A stretch of 34,748 bases of DNA from Maribrevibacterium harenarium (GTDB lineage Bacteria > Pseudomonadota > Gammaproteobacteria > Pseudomonadales > Marinomonadaceae): contig NZ_VFRR01000037.1 of assembly GCF_006385675.1 (NCBI RefSeq), forward strand, positions 1 through 34,748. Direction: 5' to 3'. This document shows positions 9,047 through 19,068 of this stretch, piece by piece. A model generated the notes under the pieces. The model had not been told where the DNA came from. It ran no database searches and worked only from the letters and a program-made list of their open reading frames with translations. The translations under genes and the position numbers were made by a program. Numbering within the stretch: position 1 is the first letter of the stretch; each line of letters begins with the position of its first letter.

Positions 9047-10057
9047 ATGGGACAGCTCGCTTCTGCGTTAGTCACCATGATTCTTGGCGTGTTAGCCTGT
9101 GCGGCCTACTTTTATGGCTCTAATGCTCTTCTAGATTGGCTATTTCCAGGTAAAAACCGCCCTGCGGAGCAAATCGCCCGTAACCTGCGTATCGCCAATC
9201 GTATACGTCCTTGGCTCTTTGTTGGTCCGGCGGTATTGGTGTTGACCTTCTATTTATTCTACCCCGTTATCGACTCTTTCATTTTGTCGTTCCATGGTCG
9301 TACCGGCGAAGAGTTTGTCGGCTTATCAAACTACCAATGGCTACTGGGTAGTGACGAATTTTATGAATCTTTCCGCAACAACATGTTGTGGCTCATTGTG
9401 GTGCCAACCGCAGCGACCTTCTTTGGTTTAGTCATCGCTTCCATGACGGATCGCATTTGGTGGGGCAACATCGCCAAAAGTCTTATCTTTATGCCGATGG
9501 CCATCTCGTTTATCGGGGCGTCGGTGATTTGGAAGTTTATCTACGATTACCGTAGTGGCGATGACCCACAAATTGGTTTGCTGAATGCCCTAGTCGTGTT
9601 CTTCGGCGGTGAACCGCAGGCGTGGATCACGATTCCGTTTTGGAACAACTTCTTTTTGATGGTTATTTTGGTGTGGATTCAAACCGGCTTTGCCATGGTG
9701 ATCTTATCGGCAGCATTGCGCGGTATCCCTGATGAAACCATCGAAGCCGCCGTGCTTGACGGCGCTAATGGCGTGCAAATCTTCTTCAAAATTATGGTGC
9801 CGCAAATTTGGGGCACGATTGCGGTGGTATGGACCACGATAACGATTCTGGTACTCAAGGTATTCGATATCGTGCTCGCCATGACCAATGGTCAGTGGGG
9901 TACGCAAGTACTGGCTAACCAGATGTTTGACTGGATGTTCCGTGGTGGTGGCGACTTTGGTCGCGGTGCAGTCATCGCCATCGTGATCATGGTATTGGTG
10001 GTGCCAATTATGGTGTGGAACATCAAACGCGCTAATGCAGAAATGGAGGGTCGCTAA
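9047..10057 (+). CDS. aglF: Alpha-glucoside ABC transporter permease AglF
   Basis: Inner-membrane permease of the MalF/UgpA class, 336 residues. Hydrophobic segments include residues about 5-29, one just after IANRIRPW (LFVGPAVLVLTFYLFYPVI), and several in the C-terminal half. The coupling-helix EAA motif appears as ETIEAAVLDGANGVQIFFKIMVPQ. The sequence EQIARNLRIANRIRPWLFVGPA is very like rhizobial AglF. The frame is open 16 codons further upstream from a TTG, but the ATG at 9047 has AGGTGG seven bases before it and gives the expected N-terminus. It precedes aglG by two bases. Confidence 0.92.
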   Translation: MGQLASALVTMILGVLACAAYFYGSNALLDWLFPGKNRPAEQIARNLRIANRIRPWLFVGPAVLVLTFYLFYPVIDSFILSFHGRTGEEFVGLSNYQWLLGSDEFYESFRNNMLWLIVVPTAATFFGLVIASMTDRIWWGNIAKSLIFMPMAISFIGASVIWKFIYDYRSGDDPQIGLLNALVVFFGGEPQAWITIPFWNNFFLMVILVWIQTGFAMVILSAALRGIPDETIEAAVLDGANGVQIFFKIMVPQIWGTIAVVWTTITILVLKVFDIVLAMTNGQWGTQVLANQMFDWMFRGGGDFGRGAVIAIVIMVLVVPIMVWNIKRANAEMEGR

Positions 10058-10059
10058 TT

Positions 10060-11199
10060 ATGGTGACATCAAAGAAAGGCTCAGCATTAACGCTGGTGAT
10101 GCACGCCTCCGTGTTGTTTTTAGTGATTCTGTGGACGATTCCGACGGCAGGTTTGTTTATTTCCTCTATCCGCGACAAAGACCAATTGTCGGTCTCGGGC
10201 TGGTGGACGGCATTGTCGACATCTGAACAGCGCTTAGTGGAACGTGCTTTAGATCCGACTCACCAGCAATTCGAAGAGGGTCGCTGGGTGATCAAAGGCA
10301 ACTTGATGGGGAACAGTGACGGTGAGGTGGTTCGTTTTGGCGTGAGCTCTTTGCAGCCAGAAGCCCATGCTGTAGGTGAGGTGGTCGATCGCAAAGGTAA
10401 GCAGATCCAGGTCTTTGCCAATGGTGACTACACCATCAGTTCCGACGAGGAAATGAGTGGTCGTCGCGGTGACCGTATCTTCTTTACCGCAGAAATTCCG
10501 CCTCGCTTTACGTTGGATAACTATCGGGAAGTCTTGAGCTCAGAAGGGCTGGGGCAGTCTTTTATTAACTCACTCACGGTGACGATTCCAGCAACCATCA
10601 TTCCGATCTTGATTGCTGCCTTTGCCGCTTATGCCTTGGCATGGATGAAATTCCCCGGTCGCGCATTATTGATCGCTGGCGTTGTGGGCTTATTGGTTGT
10701 GCCCCTACAAATGTCCCTGATTCCTTTGTTGAAAACCTATAACTTGGTGGGTGAATTCTTTGGTGTAGGCTCAAAAACCTATGTTGGCATTTGGCTCGCT
10801 CATACGGGCTTCGGCTTGCCCCTAGCAGTGTACTTGCTGCGTAACTATATCGCCGGTTTACCGGGGGAAATCATTGAGTCTGCCCGCGTGGATGGGGCAT
10901 CGGATTTCGATATTTTCCGCAAAATCATTCTGCCATTGTCGTTCCCAGCGCTGGCTTCCTTCGCCATCTTCCAATTCTTGTGGGTGTGGAATGACTTATT
11001 GGTGGCCATGGTGTTCTTGGGTAACAACGAGGAACACCTAGTGCTGACCGGGCGCTTGCGGGAATTGCTGGGCTCCCGTGGTGGTAACTGGGAAATCCTA
11101 ACCGCATCGGCGTTTATTACCATCATAGTGCCTTTGTGTGTGTTCTTTGGCTTGCAGCGTTACTTGGTGCGTGGCTTGTTAGCCGGTTCCGTGAAATAA
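10060..11199 (+). CDS. aglG: Alpha-glucoside ABC transporter permease AglG
   Basis: Second inner-membrane permease, MalG/carbohydrate uptake CUT1 type, 379 residues. A first membrane segment (LVMHASVLFLVILWTIPTAG) is followed by a long predicted periplasmic loop, residues about 40-155. After it come five further hydrophobic segments and the EAA loop EIIESARVDGASDFDIFRKIILP. The large loop after TM1 is, to my recollection, typical of AglG rather than MalG. GGAGG lies upstream, and the gene begins two bases after aglF, so the two are co-translated. It would pair with AglF and AglK. Confidence 0.92.
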   Translation: MVTSKKGSALTLVMHASVLFLVILWTIPTAGLFISSIRDKDQLSVSGWWTALSTSEQRLVERALDPTHQQFEEGRWVIKGNLMGNSDGEVVRFGVSSLQPEAHAVGEVVDRKGKQIQVFANGDYTISSDEEMSGRRGDRIFFTAEIPPRFTLDNYREVLSSEGLGQSFINSLTVTIPATIIPILIAAFAAYALAWMKFPGRALLIAGVVGLLVVPLQMSLIPLLKTYNLVGEFFGVGSKTYVGIWLAHTGFGLPLAVYLLRNYIAGLPGEIIESARVDGASDFDIFRKIILPLSFPALASFAIFQFLWVWNDLLVAMVFLGNNEEHLVLTGRLRELLGSRGGNWEILTASAFITIIVPLCVFFGLQRYLVRGLLAGSVK

Positions 11200-11219
11200 C
11201 CTTCAGCAGCATAACAATA

Positions 11220-11240
11220 GGGGAGCAAGGTATGCTCCCC
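11220..11240 (+). promoter_or_regulatory. Hairpin between aglG and aglK
   Basis: GGGGAGCA (11220-11227) and TGCTCCCC (11233-11240) form a perfect 8-bp stem with a five-base loop. No T-tract follows, so it is more likely an mRNA processing or stability element than a terminator. Confidence 0.6.
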
Positions 11241-11263
11241 AGAGAAAAGATTGAGGCGACAAC

Positions 11264-12355
11264 ATGGCAGATTTAAAGCTAACGAATGTGAAAAAAGTCT
11301 ACGCAAACCAAGTTGAGGTCATGCGAGACATTAATCTGGATATTAAACAAGGTGAATTTATTGTTTTCGTCGGGCCTTCTGGCTGCGGTAAATCCACCTT
11401 GCTGCGGATGATCTCCGGTCTAGAAGAGATCTCCGGCGGCACTTTGGAAATCGATGGGCAAGTGGTGAATGACATTCCGCCTTCCCTACGTGGCATTGCC
11501 ATGGTATTCCAAAGCTACGCCTTGTACCCACATATGACGGTGTACGACAACATGGCATTTAGCTTGCAGATTGCCAAAGTGGAAAAAGGGGAAATTGATA
11601 AACAAGTGCGCCGTGCGGCGGAAATGCTGCAATTGACTCCGTACTTGGATCGTTTGCCAAAAGCCCTATCAGGTGGTCAGCGTCAGCGGGTGGCGATTGG
11701 TCGTGCGATTGTGCGCCGCCCGAAAGTATTCCTGTTCGACGAACCGTTATCAAACCTAGATGCGGCATTGCGGGTGGCAACTCGTATGGAGATCGCCAAC
11801 CTGAAGGAAAGTATGCCGGATTCCACCATGATTTATGTGACCCACGATCAGGTGGAAGCCATGACCTTGGCAGACCGCATTGTACTGCTGTCTGCCGGTA
11901 ACATTGAGCAAGTAGGCTCGCCATTAGAATTATACGAGCGCCCGCAAAACGTGTTCGTAGCGAAGTTTATCGGCTCACCGGCCATGAATATTTTGCCTTG
12001 TACAATGTTAGCGCCGGGCGCTCAAACACGAGTAGCCTTGGCAAACGGTCATCAAGTCAGCGTGCCTATTGATGTGCCAGCGGCAGATCAGGGCAAAGCG
12101 GGTTTCTTCGGAGTGCGTCCAGAACATTTGTTATTGGCTCAGTCAGAAGATGAGGTCCTATTGGAAGGCGAAGTGTCTTTTGTTGAATCCCTTGGTGAAG
12201 CCACCCTGCTGTACGTGCAAGTCCCAGGTGTTGAGGACATGGTGATCGCCAAACAAACCGGCACCTTGGCCATTCACAAAGGCGAACATGTACGCCTTTG
12301 CGCTCAGCCAGAAAAATTACATCTATTTAATGAACAAGAGCACGCTTACCGTTAG
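11264..12355 (+). CDS. aglK: Alpha-glucoside ABC transporter ATPase
   Basis: MalK/MsmX-type nucleotide-binding subunit, 363 residues, energising AglFG. Visible motifs are Walker A GPSGCGKST, Q-loop FQSYALYPH, signature LSGGQRQRVAIGR, Walker B VFLFDEPLSNLDA and switch histidine VTHDQVEA. After about residue 235 comes the TOBE/OB-fold regulatory domain typical of CUT1 ATPases. GAGG stands before the ATG. It is the last gene of the agl operon. AglA (alpha-glucosidase), found in the rhizobial operon, is absent; the amylosucrase may take the role of first intracellular enzyme. Confidence 0.93.
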   Translation: MADLKLTNVKKVYANQVEVMRDINLDIKQGEFIVFVGPSGCGKSTLLRMISGLEEISGGTLEIDGQVVNDIPPSLRGIAMVFQSYALYPHMTVYDNMAFSLQIAKVEKGEIDKQVRRAAEMLQLTPYLDRLPKALSGGQRQRVAIGRAIVRRPKVFLFDEPLSNLDAALRVATRMEIANLKESMPDSTMIYVTHDQVEAMTLADRIVLLSAGNIEQVGSPLELYERPQNVFVAKFIGSPAMNILPCTMLAPGAQTRVALANGHQVSVPIDVPAADQGKAGFFGVRPEHLLLAQSEDEVLLEGEVSFVESLGEATLLYVQVPGVEDMVIAKQTGTLAIHKGEHVRLCAQPEKLHLFNEQEHAYR

Positions 12356-12368
12356 TGAGAGATACTAC

Positions 12369-12401
12369 GAACAAGTCAGATAATTTTGGACTGGCTTGTT
12401 C
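12369..12401 (+). terminator. Hairpin after aglK, weak terminator
   Basis: GAACAAGTCAG (12369-12379) pairs with CTGGCTTGTTC (12391-12401), with one G-T pair and an 11-base loop. The stem is good, but the sequence after it has no T-run, so efficient intrinsic termination is uncertain. Confidence 0.4.
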
Positions 12402-12536
12402 CGCATCCCAGCAATTCTTGAACAGTACCAATTAGCCGCCGTTTTTCAATATTACGCTGCTCTAAGCAGGGAACCTGCGATTAAGTCCCCAATATGAGAC
12501 AATACCCATCTGACCATTACCGCATGACCGAACGAC

Positions 12537-12879
12537 ATGAACCAGCTCTCATTCGCCGATACCGAATTCACCAGCAAACGCCGTAAACCCGTAAAGAGCT
12601 TTTCTTGGCCGGATGAATTAGTTGATTCCATGGCAACAGCTCGAAGCCCAGATTGAGCCGTTTTACCCAAAAGCTGGCAATACTCGGCGACCATACCCTC
12701 TTGCTACGATGCTACGCATTCACTTTATGCAGAACTGGTACAACATGAGTGATCCAGCGATGGAAGATGCCCTTTACGAGATCACCTCTATGCGGCTTTT
12801 TGCTGGCTTATCATTAGAAGGAGCGATCCCAGACCACACGACCATCATGAATTTCCGTCACCTACTTAAGAAGCACTGA
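12537..12879 (+). pseudogene. IS5-family transposase, 5' fragment, decayed
   Basis: From the ATG at 12537 the product begins MNQLSFADTEFTSKRR, the usual N-terminus of an IS5-family transposase. A one-base loss near 12586 and another near 12610 move the frame, and an in-frame TAG stands at 12619-12621. The DUF772 region then continues from 12622 as [19 protein letters not shown] through [17 protein letters not shown] and [10 protein letters not shown]. There the homology stops, and the rest of the transposase, including the DDE catalytic core, is gone. The left end of the IS probably lies in 12420-12536, but I could not identify its terminal repeat. The break at about 12877 abuts the methyltransferase remnant, so the element probably took part in a deletion. 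The frameshift calls rest on remembered family sequence. Confidence 0.85.
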
Positions 12880-13188
12880 TATTACTGCCTTATTGTTGAG
12901 GTTTTCCCAGCTTATTAGTTCACGACAAATTTCAAAAAGTTCTTCACGCTCTTTGTCTGCTTGCTCCTTTGTTTTTCCAGCTTGCCAGCCCCTCTCACCA
13001 CCAGGATCATTTACAAGTTGCGCAAATAGTACAGCTTTCGAGGCTGCTAAAGGTCGTCTAGCCCACCACATATGTAATGTCGAAGGGTGGCCATGACGAA
13101 TTGACTTTTCAGCCGATGACGCTGCGTTGATATCATCTAGCGGTAAAGCCACTTCAATCAATTTCTTTGGAGATTTAATCTTACTCAT
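12862..13188 (-). pseudogene. DUF1156 DNA methyltransferase, N-terminal remnant
   Basis: The 108-codon frame starts [17 protein letters not shown] and contains [36 protein letters not shown]. This is the N-terminal DUF1156 signature of large (roughly 900-1000 residue) adenine-specific DNA methyltransferases found in anti-phage loci. The last codons (AVISVLLK) are read into the IS fragment, so the authentic gene is cut near 12877 and the catalytic domain (including the NPPY motif) is missing. It starts nine bases after the helicase 3' stub, showing that helicase then methyltransferase was the ancestral order. It cannot methylate DNA as it stands. Confidence 0.85.
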
Positions 13189-13197
13189 TTACTTGCC

Positions 13198-13410
13198 TTA
13201 AACGGTTTGCTCAGGCACAACTGCTTTCGACAGCAGGTCACTGAGATCATAATTAATACTGGCTACACCAAAGTCTGGCTCGGCAGTGAATGGCGTTTTA
13301 ACGTAGTACGGCCCTTCAAACTCACTTTCTCCTTTGACTTCAGGGTCGACGATGACTATGGCAAGCATAAATTTTTCTACTTGGTTTAAGCGAAATACAG
13401 CAACTTTCAT
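13198..13410 (-). pseudogene. Duplicated 3' end of the defence helicase (70-codon stub)
   Basis: The product repeats the last ~60 residues of the 1179-residue helicase upstream: [42 protein letters not shown] and PE.TV are shared. At DNA level 13218-13323 matches 15549-15654 at 101 of 106 positions by my count. Beyond that the copies diverge, and the stub has five extra residues after IVIVD. Its ATG overlaps the ptuB stop codon (TAATG on the minus strand), so it could be translated by coupling, and it ends nine bases before the methyltransferase start. It is best read as the scar of cassette insertion or allele exchange. Confidence 0.88.
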
Positions 13411-14096
13411 TAACAGGTTCCTGCCAAGAAGTGTTTAATCGTTGTAGAAAAGGCATGCCATTGGGTATTTTCAATTTCTTGTTGGATATAGTCTTCTCTT
13501 AACTCAGGATCCCAATTGGCTACTTCATCTAACTCATCAAGCACCTTTTCTTTATAGGTTTTTAATGCACGGGCTCGACTACTTGTAAGCCTTTGGTCGT
13601 CTAGACCAAACACTCGAATTGTTTCGTTGGCTTTGTGCTCTTCGTTCACACCTATACTTGCTCGCGGTCTAATTTCACCTGAAGAATGAAAATATAGATA
13701 CTCTTCAGGGTCTTCAATATCGGGCTTAATCAGATCATCTGGGTTATAGGCTTCAGCTCTTGGTCGGTCTTTGTAGTGGCCACAGTGATCGTTGGAGCCA
13801 CAAGCCAAAAACAGGTTGCTCCATTCAAATGTTAATTCTGGAAAGTGGTGTTGATTTTTTCGGCGAAAATGTTCAATGTGGCCAGAGTGATGGATAGCGT
13901 CTTCACAATAGGCACAACGCACTCCATATTCAGATGCTTCCGCCGTTGTTACGCCGGGCACACCTTGCATTTTCACAAGTGCCGCACGAAGTTGCTTTTT
14001 ACATTCGCCACCGAAATTATCCCAAGTCTGTGTATTGTGATCATATTCACTTAAACACTGAGGCGCTTCTGTGTTGTCTCGATCTAACTTATGCAT
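13410..14096 (-). CDS. ptuB: Septu-type HNH endonuclease (PtuB-like)
   Basis: Predicted HNH nuclease of the TIGR02646 group that accompanies AAA ATPases in Septu and in some retron systems; 228 residues. Cys61-x2-Cys64 ([12 protein letters not shown]) begins the HNH region, followed by HIEHFRRK (His73, His76), [16 protein letters not shown] with Asn94, and Cys99/Cys105 as likely zinc ligands. It starts two bases after the ptuA stop, so the pair is co-translated. In Septu PtuA and PtuB form a complex that cleaves nucleic acid during phage infection. No reverse transcriptase gene is adjacent, arguing against a retron. The gene appears intact. Confidence 0.87.
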   Translation of the reverse strand: MHKLDRDNTEAPQCLSEYDHNTQTWDNFGGECKKQLRAALVKMQGVPGVTTAEASEYGVRCAYCEDAIHHSGHIEHFRRKNQHHFPELTFEWSNLFLACGSNDHCGHYKDRPRAEAYNPDDLIKPDIEDPEEYLYFHSSGEIRPRASIGVNEEHKANETIRVFGLDDQRLTSSRARALKTYKEKVLDELDEVANWDPELREDYIQQEIENTQWHAFSTTIKHFLAGTC

Positions 14097-14098
14097 CG

Positions 14099-15532
14099 CT
14101 AATCCTTCTTGTTCTTTTGCTTGAAGGACTGGAAGCGAATGAGTTTATCTGCGTCCAACAAAACGCGATGGGATTCCCCATATATATCGATGAGTTTTGT
14201 TCGTAGTGCCTTTCCTTGATCGCTTTCGTGTTGGCCTTGCTCGATTAATGCGGTGTAATCAGCAACCCATTGCGCTTCCTCTACAGGAGGAATTGGGTTC
14301 ACTTCTTGGTAATCGATCAGAATATCGCTGCTCGGGATGCCAATAGTTTGCTCATCTTTTCGTTCGGCAGTTGATATTGTTTCCCCTGTGTTGGGATCAG
14401 ATTCGTGTCTTAAAACACGGATACATTCCGCAGGTACCGTAGACAATACTTGTGGGCTGTGGGTGGTGACAATAAATTGAATATTTGGAAAGGCCTCGCG
14501 TAATGAGCCGATTACCGTTTGTTGCCACTGTGGGTGCAGGTGCATATCGACTTCGTCAATCATCACAACGCCAGGTGATTGTTTAGCTGCCTCTTCCCCT
14601 AAATGGCCGTTAAGCAAAACGGCTCGGTAGGCAATATCAGCAATCATAGCGAGTATATTTTTAATACCATCGCTCAGTCTGTCAGCTTTCATTACGCCGT
14701 ATTCGTCATGGCGCAACACTAAAGATTCGTCATCACGCTGGCTAAATTGTAGATTTTTCCAACCAACAGGTTTTAGCACTTCATTAACTGCATCTTGGAC
14801 TACTTTAACGGGCGTTTTTAATTTAGGGTCAACGTCAATAAAGGTTGCCCCTTGCTGTAACTGTGCAATTTGGTGCTCTAACACTTTTTTGTAGGCATCG
14901 GTGAACCAATCTTCGAATTGTCGATAGCTTGATGCTGGGTCTAAACAGTCACGCAATGCAAAGGTTCTAATATTTTCATCATTGGCGTTTTGTCCACGTT
15001 TTGATTCTGTAAGTCGTTTTTCTTTCCAGAGTCGGCCAGTGCCGTAGTAGCCAAATACCGGCAAAGTAACCGGCGTTTGAGTTAGTTCTCGCACTTGTTT
15101 TTGCAAGTCTTTGGCAAATGCTTTTAAGTCACGGCAGTTTTTATCATCTTTGGTTTGCGACTTTGCAGCTTCACTGTCACGAAAGCGCTGCCACTCTGTG
15201 GTACCTGAACCGTAATCCCCTGTGGCAGTAACCGAAGACGGGAACTTTCGCACCATTTCATCTAAAACACCGAAGCCAGCGGCCCGTGCAGTATTATTTG
15301 CTTTGATGATTCTTACATCATCAATAGTGATTGTATTGGCAGGGTCTTTATAGGGAGTGTTGGCCAAGTCGAACTGGCTAACAAAGGGCCAGAGAGCCAC
15401 ACGCACTGCATCGAGTATGGTGGTTTTACCTTGCCCGTTGTTAGCAACCAGAACGGTCATTTCAGGGTGAAAATCTATTTCAAGTCGCGAATAGCAACGA
15501 AAGTTTTCAAGCGTGATCTTATCTATATTCAT
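14099..15532 (-). CDS. ptuA: Septu-type AAA/ABC ATPase (PtuA-like)
   Basis: SMC/RecF-like ATPase of the AAA_15/AAA_21 type, 477 residues. The N-terminus [38 protein letters not shown] gives Walker A at about residues 30-38. A helical middle is followed by a signature-like [20 protein letters not shown], Walker [17 protein letters not shown] and the H-loop VTTHSPQVL. It is the energy-using partner of the downstream HNH nuclease. Its ATG overlaps the helicase stop (ATGA), so the Septu pair is translationally tied to the helicase and probably shares the WYL-regulated promoter. OLD-family nucleases have a similar ATPase but add a TOPRIM domain, not seen here. Confidence 0.87.
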   Translation of the reverse strand: MNIDKITLENFRCYSRLEIDFHPEMTVLVANNGQGKTTILDAVRVALWPFVSQFDLANTPYKDPANTITIDDVRIIKANNTARAAGFGVLDEMVRKFPSSVTATGDYGSGTTEWQRFRDSEAAKSQTKDDKNCRDLKAFAKDLQKQVRELTQTPVTLPVFGYYGTGRLWKEKRLTESKRGQNANDENIRTFALRDCLDPASSYRQFEDWFTDAYKKVLEHQIAQLQQGATFIDVDPKLKTPVKVVQDAVNEVLKPVGWKNLQFSQRDDESLVLRHDEYGVMKADRLSDGIKNILAMIADIAYRAVLLNGHLGEEAAKQSPGVVMIDEVDMHLHPQWQQTVIGSLREAFPNIQFIVTTHSPQVLSTVPAECIRVLRHESDPNTGETISTAERKDEQTIGIPSSDILIDYQEVNPIPPVEEAQWVADYTALIEQGQHESDQGKALRTKLIDIYGESHRVLLDADKLIRFQSFKQKNKKD

Positions 15533-18500
15533 ACAGTTTTCTCCGGTGCAACTGCTTTCGACAGCAGATCACTGAGATCATAATTAATACTGGATACACC
15601 AAAGTCTGGCTCGACGGTGAACGGCGTTTTAACGTAGTACGGCCCTTCAAACTCTTCGCCATCAACAATAACAATGGCGAGCATAAATTTGTCTGCTTGG
15701 TTTAAGCCGTAGATGATTTCATTACGGCTAACAGTAATGGTGCTTTGGCCTTTGGCGCGGCCTTTGACTTCGATATGGCGGTCGGGCCGGATTGATCCGT
15801 CAGGATTGGTGGGCGGGCGAGAGGTAACATCCCAGCCACATTTTTCTGCGCCAACGTCTTTTACTTCAAAGCCGAAGCTTCGCTCGGCATCCATTACCGC
15901 ATTCATGGCGATTCGCTCCACGCGTGAGCGGGCTTCGGCATCAACACTGAATTGGGTTTCGCCTTTGCGATGGGCCAGCAAGCCTTGCGGAATCACTAAA
16001 GCGCCACCCATTACCACCGGCGTGCTAGAGACGACGTTTTTCAGTGCTTCAAGTTCTGCTTTTCGCTGTTCTAATCGAGCGGTGAGTTCATCTACGCGGC
16101 GACGTGCCATTTCAGGCTGCATGCGTGGTTGTTTACCTGCGTTAACATCATCTTGTAGTTTGATATAACGATCAGACCAATAGTTAATTTCCTTCACTAG
16201 GCGCTCATTCACTGCCGCAAGGGTTTTATCTGCCTGCCGTTCGCGGCGACCTTTCACTTCGCCATAGTGTTCCGGTACCAATTGTTGTGACGCGTGGTTT
16301 AGGGCCAATGCTTCAAGGTTGTTGTTTAGCCAGGGCGCATTTAAAACGTCGCTGACTAACTTATGGTCGTAGTCATCAATCGGTTGTAAATCTAGGTGGG
16401 GTGCCCAGCCTGCATTAATGGCATTGCCTTTTTCGTCGATTTCTACAAACTGTAATCGACGTGATGCGATATCTGAGGAATTGCCGCCTTCTCTTACCGT
16501 ATGGTCCACCATGAAGAGTACTTTAGGCTCTAAACCATCATCGTTTGGATCTACCAACACGGCGCCTTGCTTGAGCTTGGGGCGATGGGCTTCTAACACT
16601 AAATCGGTAGAGGCATGCATTAATGGGTGCGATGGGTGAATCAGGTCGGCCATCGGCTTGCCTTGCTGCCGAACATGCTGCTTTTCGAAGCAGATACGTT
16701 CATATTTTCGCAATACTGGGGTTCGCGTTTCGCCGATGATGCGATCACGCTCACGAATAGCAGCGGGCACATGGCGCACCTCGAATCGACCCGATTCACG
16801 GTTGCGCATTTCGCCACCCAAGGTTTGGAAAGCTTCAGTAAAAAAAGCGCGAATGAAGTAAGGCTGAAGTTTACGGGCTTCTGCCTTTTCCATTTCTTCT
16901 TTGACAGCATAGAGCTCTTCAAGCCCCATATGCTGCTCTACCAGAGCGTTGCGTCGAAGGATTTCTTTCAAGTGATCCGCATCGAGCGCTCCATCGATCA
17001 CTTCGTTCATCTTCGCTTTAGTTTCCGGAGATTCGCCGTAGCGGATAGCATCAACCAGTAAGTCTTTTAATGAGACGTTATCGAAGGCTTCACCGAGCAC
17101 ATCGAAGACTTTGCCACCCAGAGCTTCTTTCTCAATTTCGATCTTGTCGAAGAGCTTTTTGAATACTTCGCCTTCGCGAGTTTCTGCGGCAACGATATTC
17201 CAGAGGTGACAAACTTCGGTTTGACCAATACGGTGAATACGACCAAAGCGCTGCTCTAGGCGATTTGGATTCCAAGGCAGGTCGTAGTTAACCATAAGGT
17301 TGGCGTTTTGTAGGTTAACACCTTCGCCTGCCGCGTCGGTGGCAATCAGTACAATCACTTCAGGATCGTTACGGAACTCTTCTTGTACTTTGCGGCGCTC
17401 ATCTCGGTTGGTGCCGCCATAAATAGTGCGGACCGCGTTTTCGTTGCCCAGCATATCTCCAATGCGCTTTACCAGGTAGTTCAGGGTGTCTTTGTGCTCG
17501 GTAAAGATCAACAACTTGCGACGAGCACCGCTGGCGGTGAACATTTCAGGTTTGTCTTGCAGCAGGTAAGAAAGCTCTTCCCACTTCTTGTCATTGCCAG
17601 ATTGAACAACTGTGAGTGCTTGGTACTCTAGATCTTTTAGGCTGAGTATTTCGGCCTCAAGTTCCGGAATGGTTTCTGCTGCCGATGCCTGATCGACCAC
17701 TTGCTCGGAGAGAATTTCGTATTCTTCTGCACTTAAGTCTTCATCGAGTTCATCGAAGTTATCCGGAATATCGATTTTCCTTTTAACGCTGTATTCGCCC
17801 AATGTTTCAGCTACGCCATCCTTTCTAACAGCCTGACCTCGCGCCATGAGTTTGGTCTCTTCTAGGCGATCTTCTAAGCGCTTGCGGCGACGTTTCAACG
17901 ACTGGTAGATGGCTTCAGGGCTGGAAGCCAGCCTACGTTGCAGCATGGTTAATGCGAAGCCAACGTTGTTCTTCTTTTTGCTATCGAGGTTATCAGCACG
18001 GTTCATCTCTTCACGAACGTAGGTGGTTACCTGTTCGTATAGCGATGCCTCCATCGGTGAAAGCTCGTAATTCGCTGTATAAGCGCGGCGCTCTGGGAAC
18101 AGTGGCGTACCATCAAACTTGAGTAGCTCTTCTTTCACCATACGACGCATCATGTCTGACACATCAACTTTATGGGCGCCTTCGCGGAACTTACCGTAAA
18201 AGCGGTCGCCATCTAAAAGGGAAAGCCAAATCTGGAAATCTTCTTCTTTACCGTTATGCGGTGTTGCAGTCATCAGCAAGAAGTGGCGAGTAATGGAGCC
18301 AAGGAGTTCGCCTAGTTGAAAGCGTTTGGTTTTATTGATTTTGGTGCCGAAGTAACTGGCCGACAGCTTGTGGGCCTCATCCACGATGATGATGTCCCAC
18401 TCGGTGTTTTTGAGTTTTTCTTGGAACTCTTCGTTACGTGATAACTGATCTAAACGGCAAATGAGTTGGTCGGACTCATCGAAATAGTTGCCAGAAGCAC

Positions 18501-19068
18501 ACTGCTCTTGTTTTTCTCGACTGAAAATATCAAAAGTTACACCAAACTTTTCGAGCAATTCGTCTTGCCACTGCTCAGTAAGTGAGCCAGGCGAAACGAT
18601 CAAAATCCGCTTGGCATCACCGCGCATAATGAGCTCACGAATTAACAGCCCAGCCATAATGGTTTTACCGGCACCGGGGTCATCGGCCAATACAAATCGA
18701 AGCGGCTGTTTGGGCAGCATGGCTTCGTATACCGCAGAGATCTGGTGCGGCAGTGGCTCAACGTTTGAGGTGTGTACCGCCATCATTGGGTCAAACAGGG
18801 CAGCTTGGCTGATACGGTAAGCTTCTAAGCCCAATTTGAATTCGGCACCCGGTGCATCAAATGCCCATGGTCTACCAACAGTAGCCAGTTCAAGGCGTGC
18901 CTCGTCTGAGCGGAAAAGCATTTGCTCGCCTAGCTTGCCCTGGCTGTCTTTGTAGTAAACCGTAATTGCGGCATCACCAACCGGTTCTACCTGTACGACG
19001 CGGACGATCTCTTCGGCTTGAATACCGCGAACTTGCGCGTCTTTTTTAATGTCTTCGAGTTTCAGCAT
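15529..19068 (-). CDS. SNF2-type defence helicase with C-terminal DUF3883 (DrmD-like)
   Basis: Superfamily-2 helicase/translocase of 1179 residues. Motif I is ADDPGAGKT (about 128-136), motif II DEAH (230-233), motif [14 protein letters not shown], and motif [16 protein letters not shown] long coiled-coil-rich region spans about 990-1030. The C-terminal DUF3883 domain has GWDV (about 1078-1081) and HIEVKGR (about 1098-1104), the pattern of a PD-(D/E)xK-like nuclease fold. The architecture resembles DrmD of class 1 DISARM and related helicases beside DUF1156 methyltransferases. It directly follows the WYL regulator with stop and start abutting, and overlaps ptuA by ATGA. Its last ~60 codons are duplicated downstream. 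Intact, but its methyltransferase partner is broken. Confidence 0.85.
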   Translation of the reverse strand: MLKLEDIKKDAQVRGIQAEEIVRVVQVEPVGDAAITVYYKDSQGKLGEQMLFRSDEARLELATVGRPWAFDAPGAEFKLGLEAYRISQAALFDPMMAVHTSNVEPLPHQISAVYEAMLPKQPLRFVLADDPGAGKTIMAGLLIRELIMRGDAKRILIVSPGSLTEQWQDELLEKFGVTFDIFSREKQEQCASGNYFDESDQLICRLDQLSRNEEFQEKLKNTEWDIIIVDEAHKLSASYFGTKINKTKRFQLGELLGSITRHFLLMTATPHNGKEEDFQIWLSLLDGDRFYGKFREGAHKVDVSDMMRRMVKEELLKFDGTPLFPERRAYTANYELSPMEASLYEQVTTYVREEMNRADNLDSKKKNNVGFALTMLQRRLASSPEAIYQSLKRRRKRLEDRLEETKLMARGQAVRKDGVAETLGEYSVKRKIDIPDNFDELDEDLSAEEYEILSEQVVDQASAAETIPELEAEILSLKDLEYQALTVVQSGNDKKWEELSYLLQDKPEMFTASGARRKLLIFTEHKDTLNYLVKRIGDMLGNENAVRTIYGGTNRDERRKVQEEFRNDPEVIVLIATDAAGEGVNLQNANLMVNYDLPWNPNRLEQRFGRIHRIGQTEVCHLWNIVAAETREGEVFKKLFDKIEIEKEALGGKVFDVLGEAFDNVSLKDLLVDAIRYGESPETKAKMNEVIDGALDADHLKEILRRNALVEQHMGLEELYAVKEEMEKAEARKLQPYFIRAFFTEAFQTLGGEMRNRESGRFEVRHVPAAIRERDRIIGETRTPVLRKYERICFEKQHVRQQGKPMADLIHPSHPLMHASTDLVLEAHRPKLKQGAVLVDPNDDGLEPKVLFMVDHTVREGGNSSDIASRRLQFVEIDEKGNAINAGWAPHLDLQPIDDYDHKLVSDVLNAPWLNNNLEALALNHASQQLVPEHYGEVKGRRERQADKTLAAVNERLVKEINYWSDRYIKLQDDVNAGKQPRMQPEMARRRVDELTARLEQRKAELEALKNVVSSTPVVMGGALVIPQGLLAHRKGETQFSVDAEARSRVERIAMNAVMDAERSFGFEVKDVGAEKCGWDVTSRPPTNPDGSIRPDRHIEVKGRAKGQSTITVSRNEIIYGLNQADKFMLAIVIVDGEEFEGPYYVKTPFTVEPDFGVSSINYDLSDLLSKAVAPEKTV

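Noticed and set aside
12459..12480. TCTAAGCAG near the islet's left edge matching part of the tRNA-Val 3' region
   Set aside because: Only nine contiguous bases match, and the sequence is probably within the IS5-type element; too short to call an attachment repeat.
12452..12694. 80-codon minus-strand open frame
   Set aside because: It lies antisense to the transposase remnant and has no protein-like features of its own.
13410..15532. Retron of the Ec78 type, which also carries ptuA/ptuB-like genes
   Set aside because: No reverse transcriptase gene and no msr/msd-like region are adjacent; the flanks are the helicase and its stub.
15713..16168. 151-codon plus-strand open frame inside the helicase gene
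   Set aside because: It is antisense to a well-supported coding region, with composition typical of a reverse-strand shadow.
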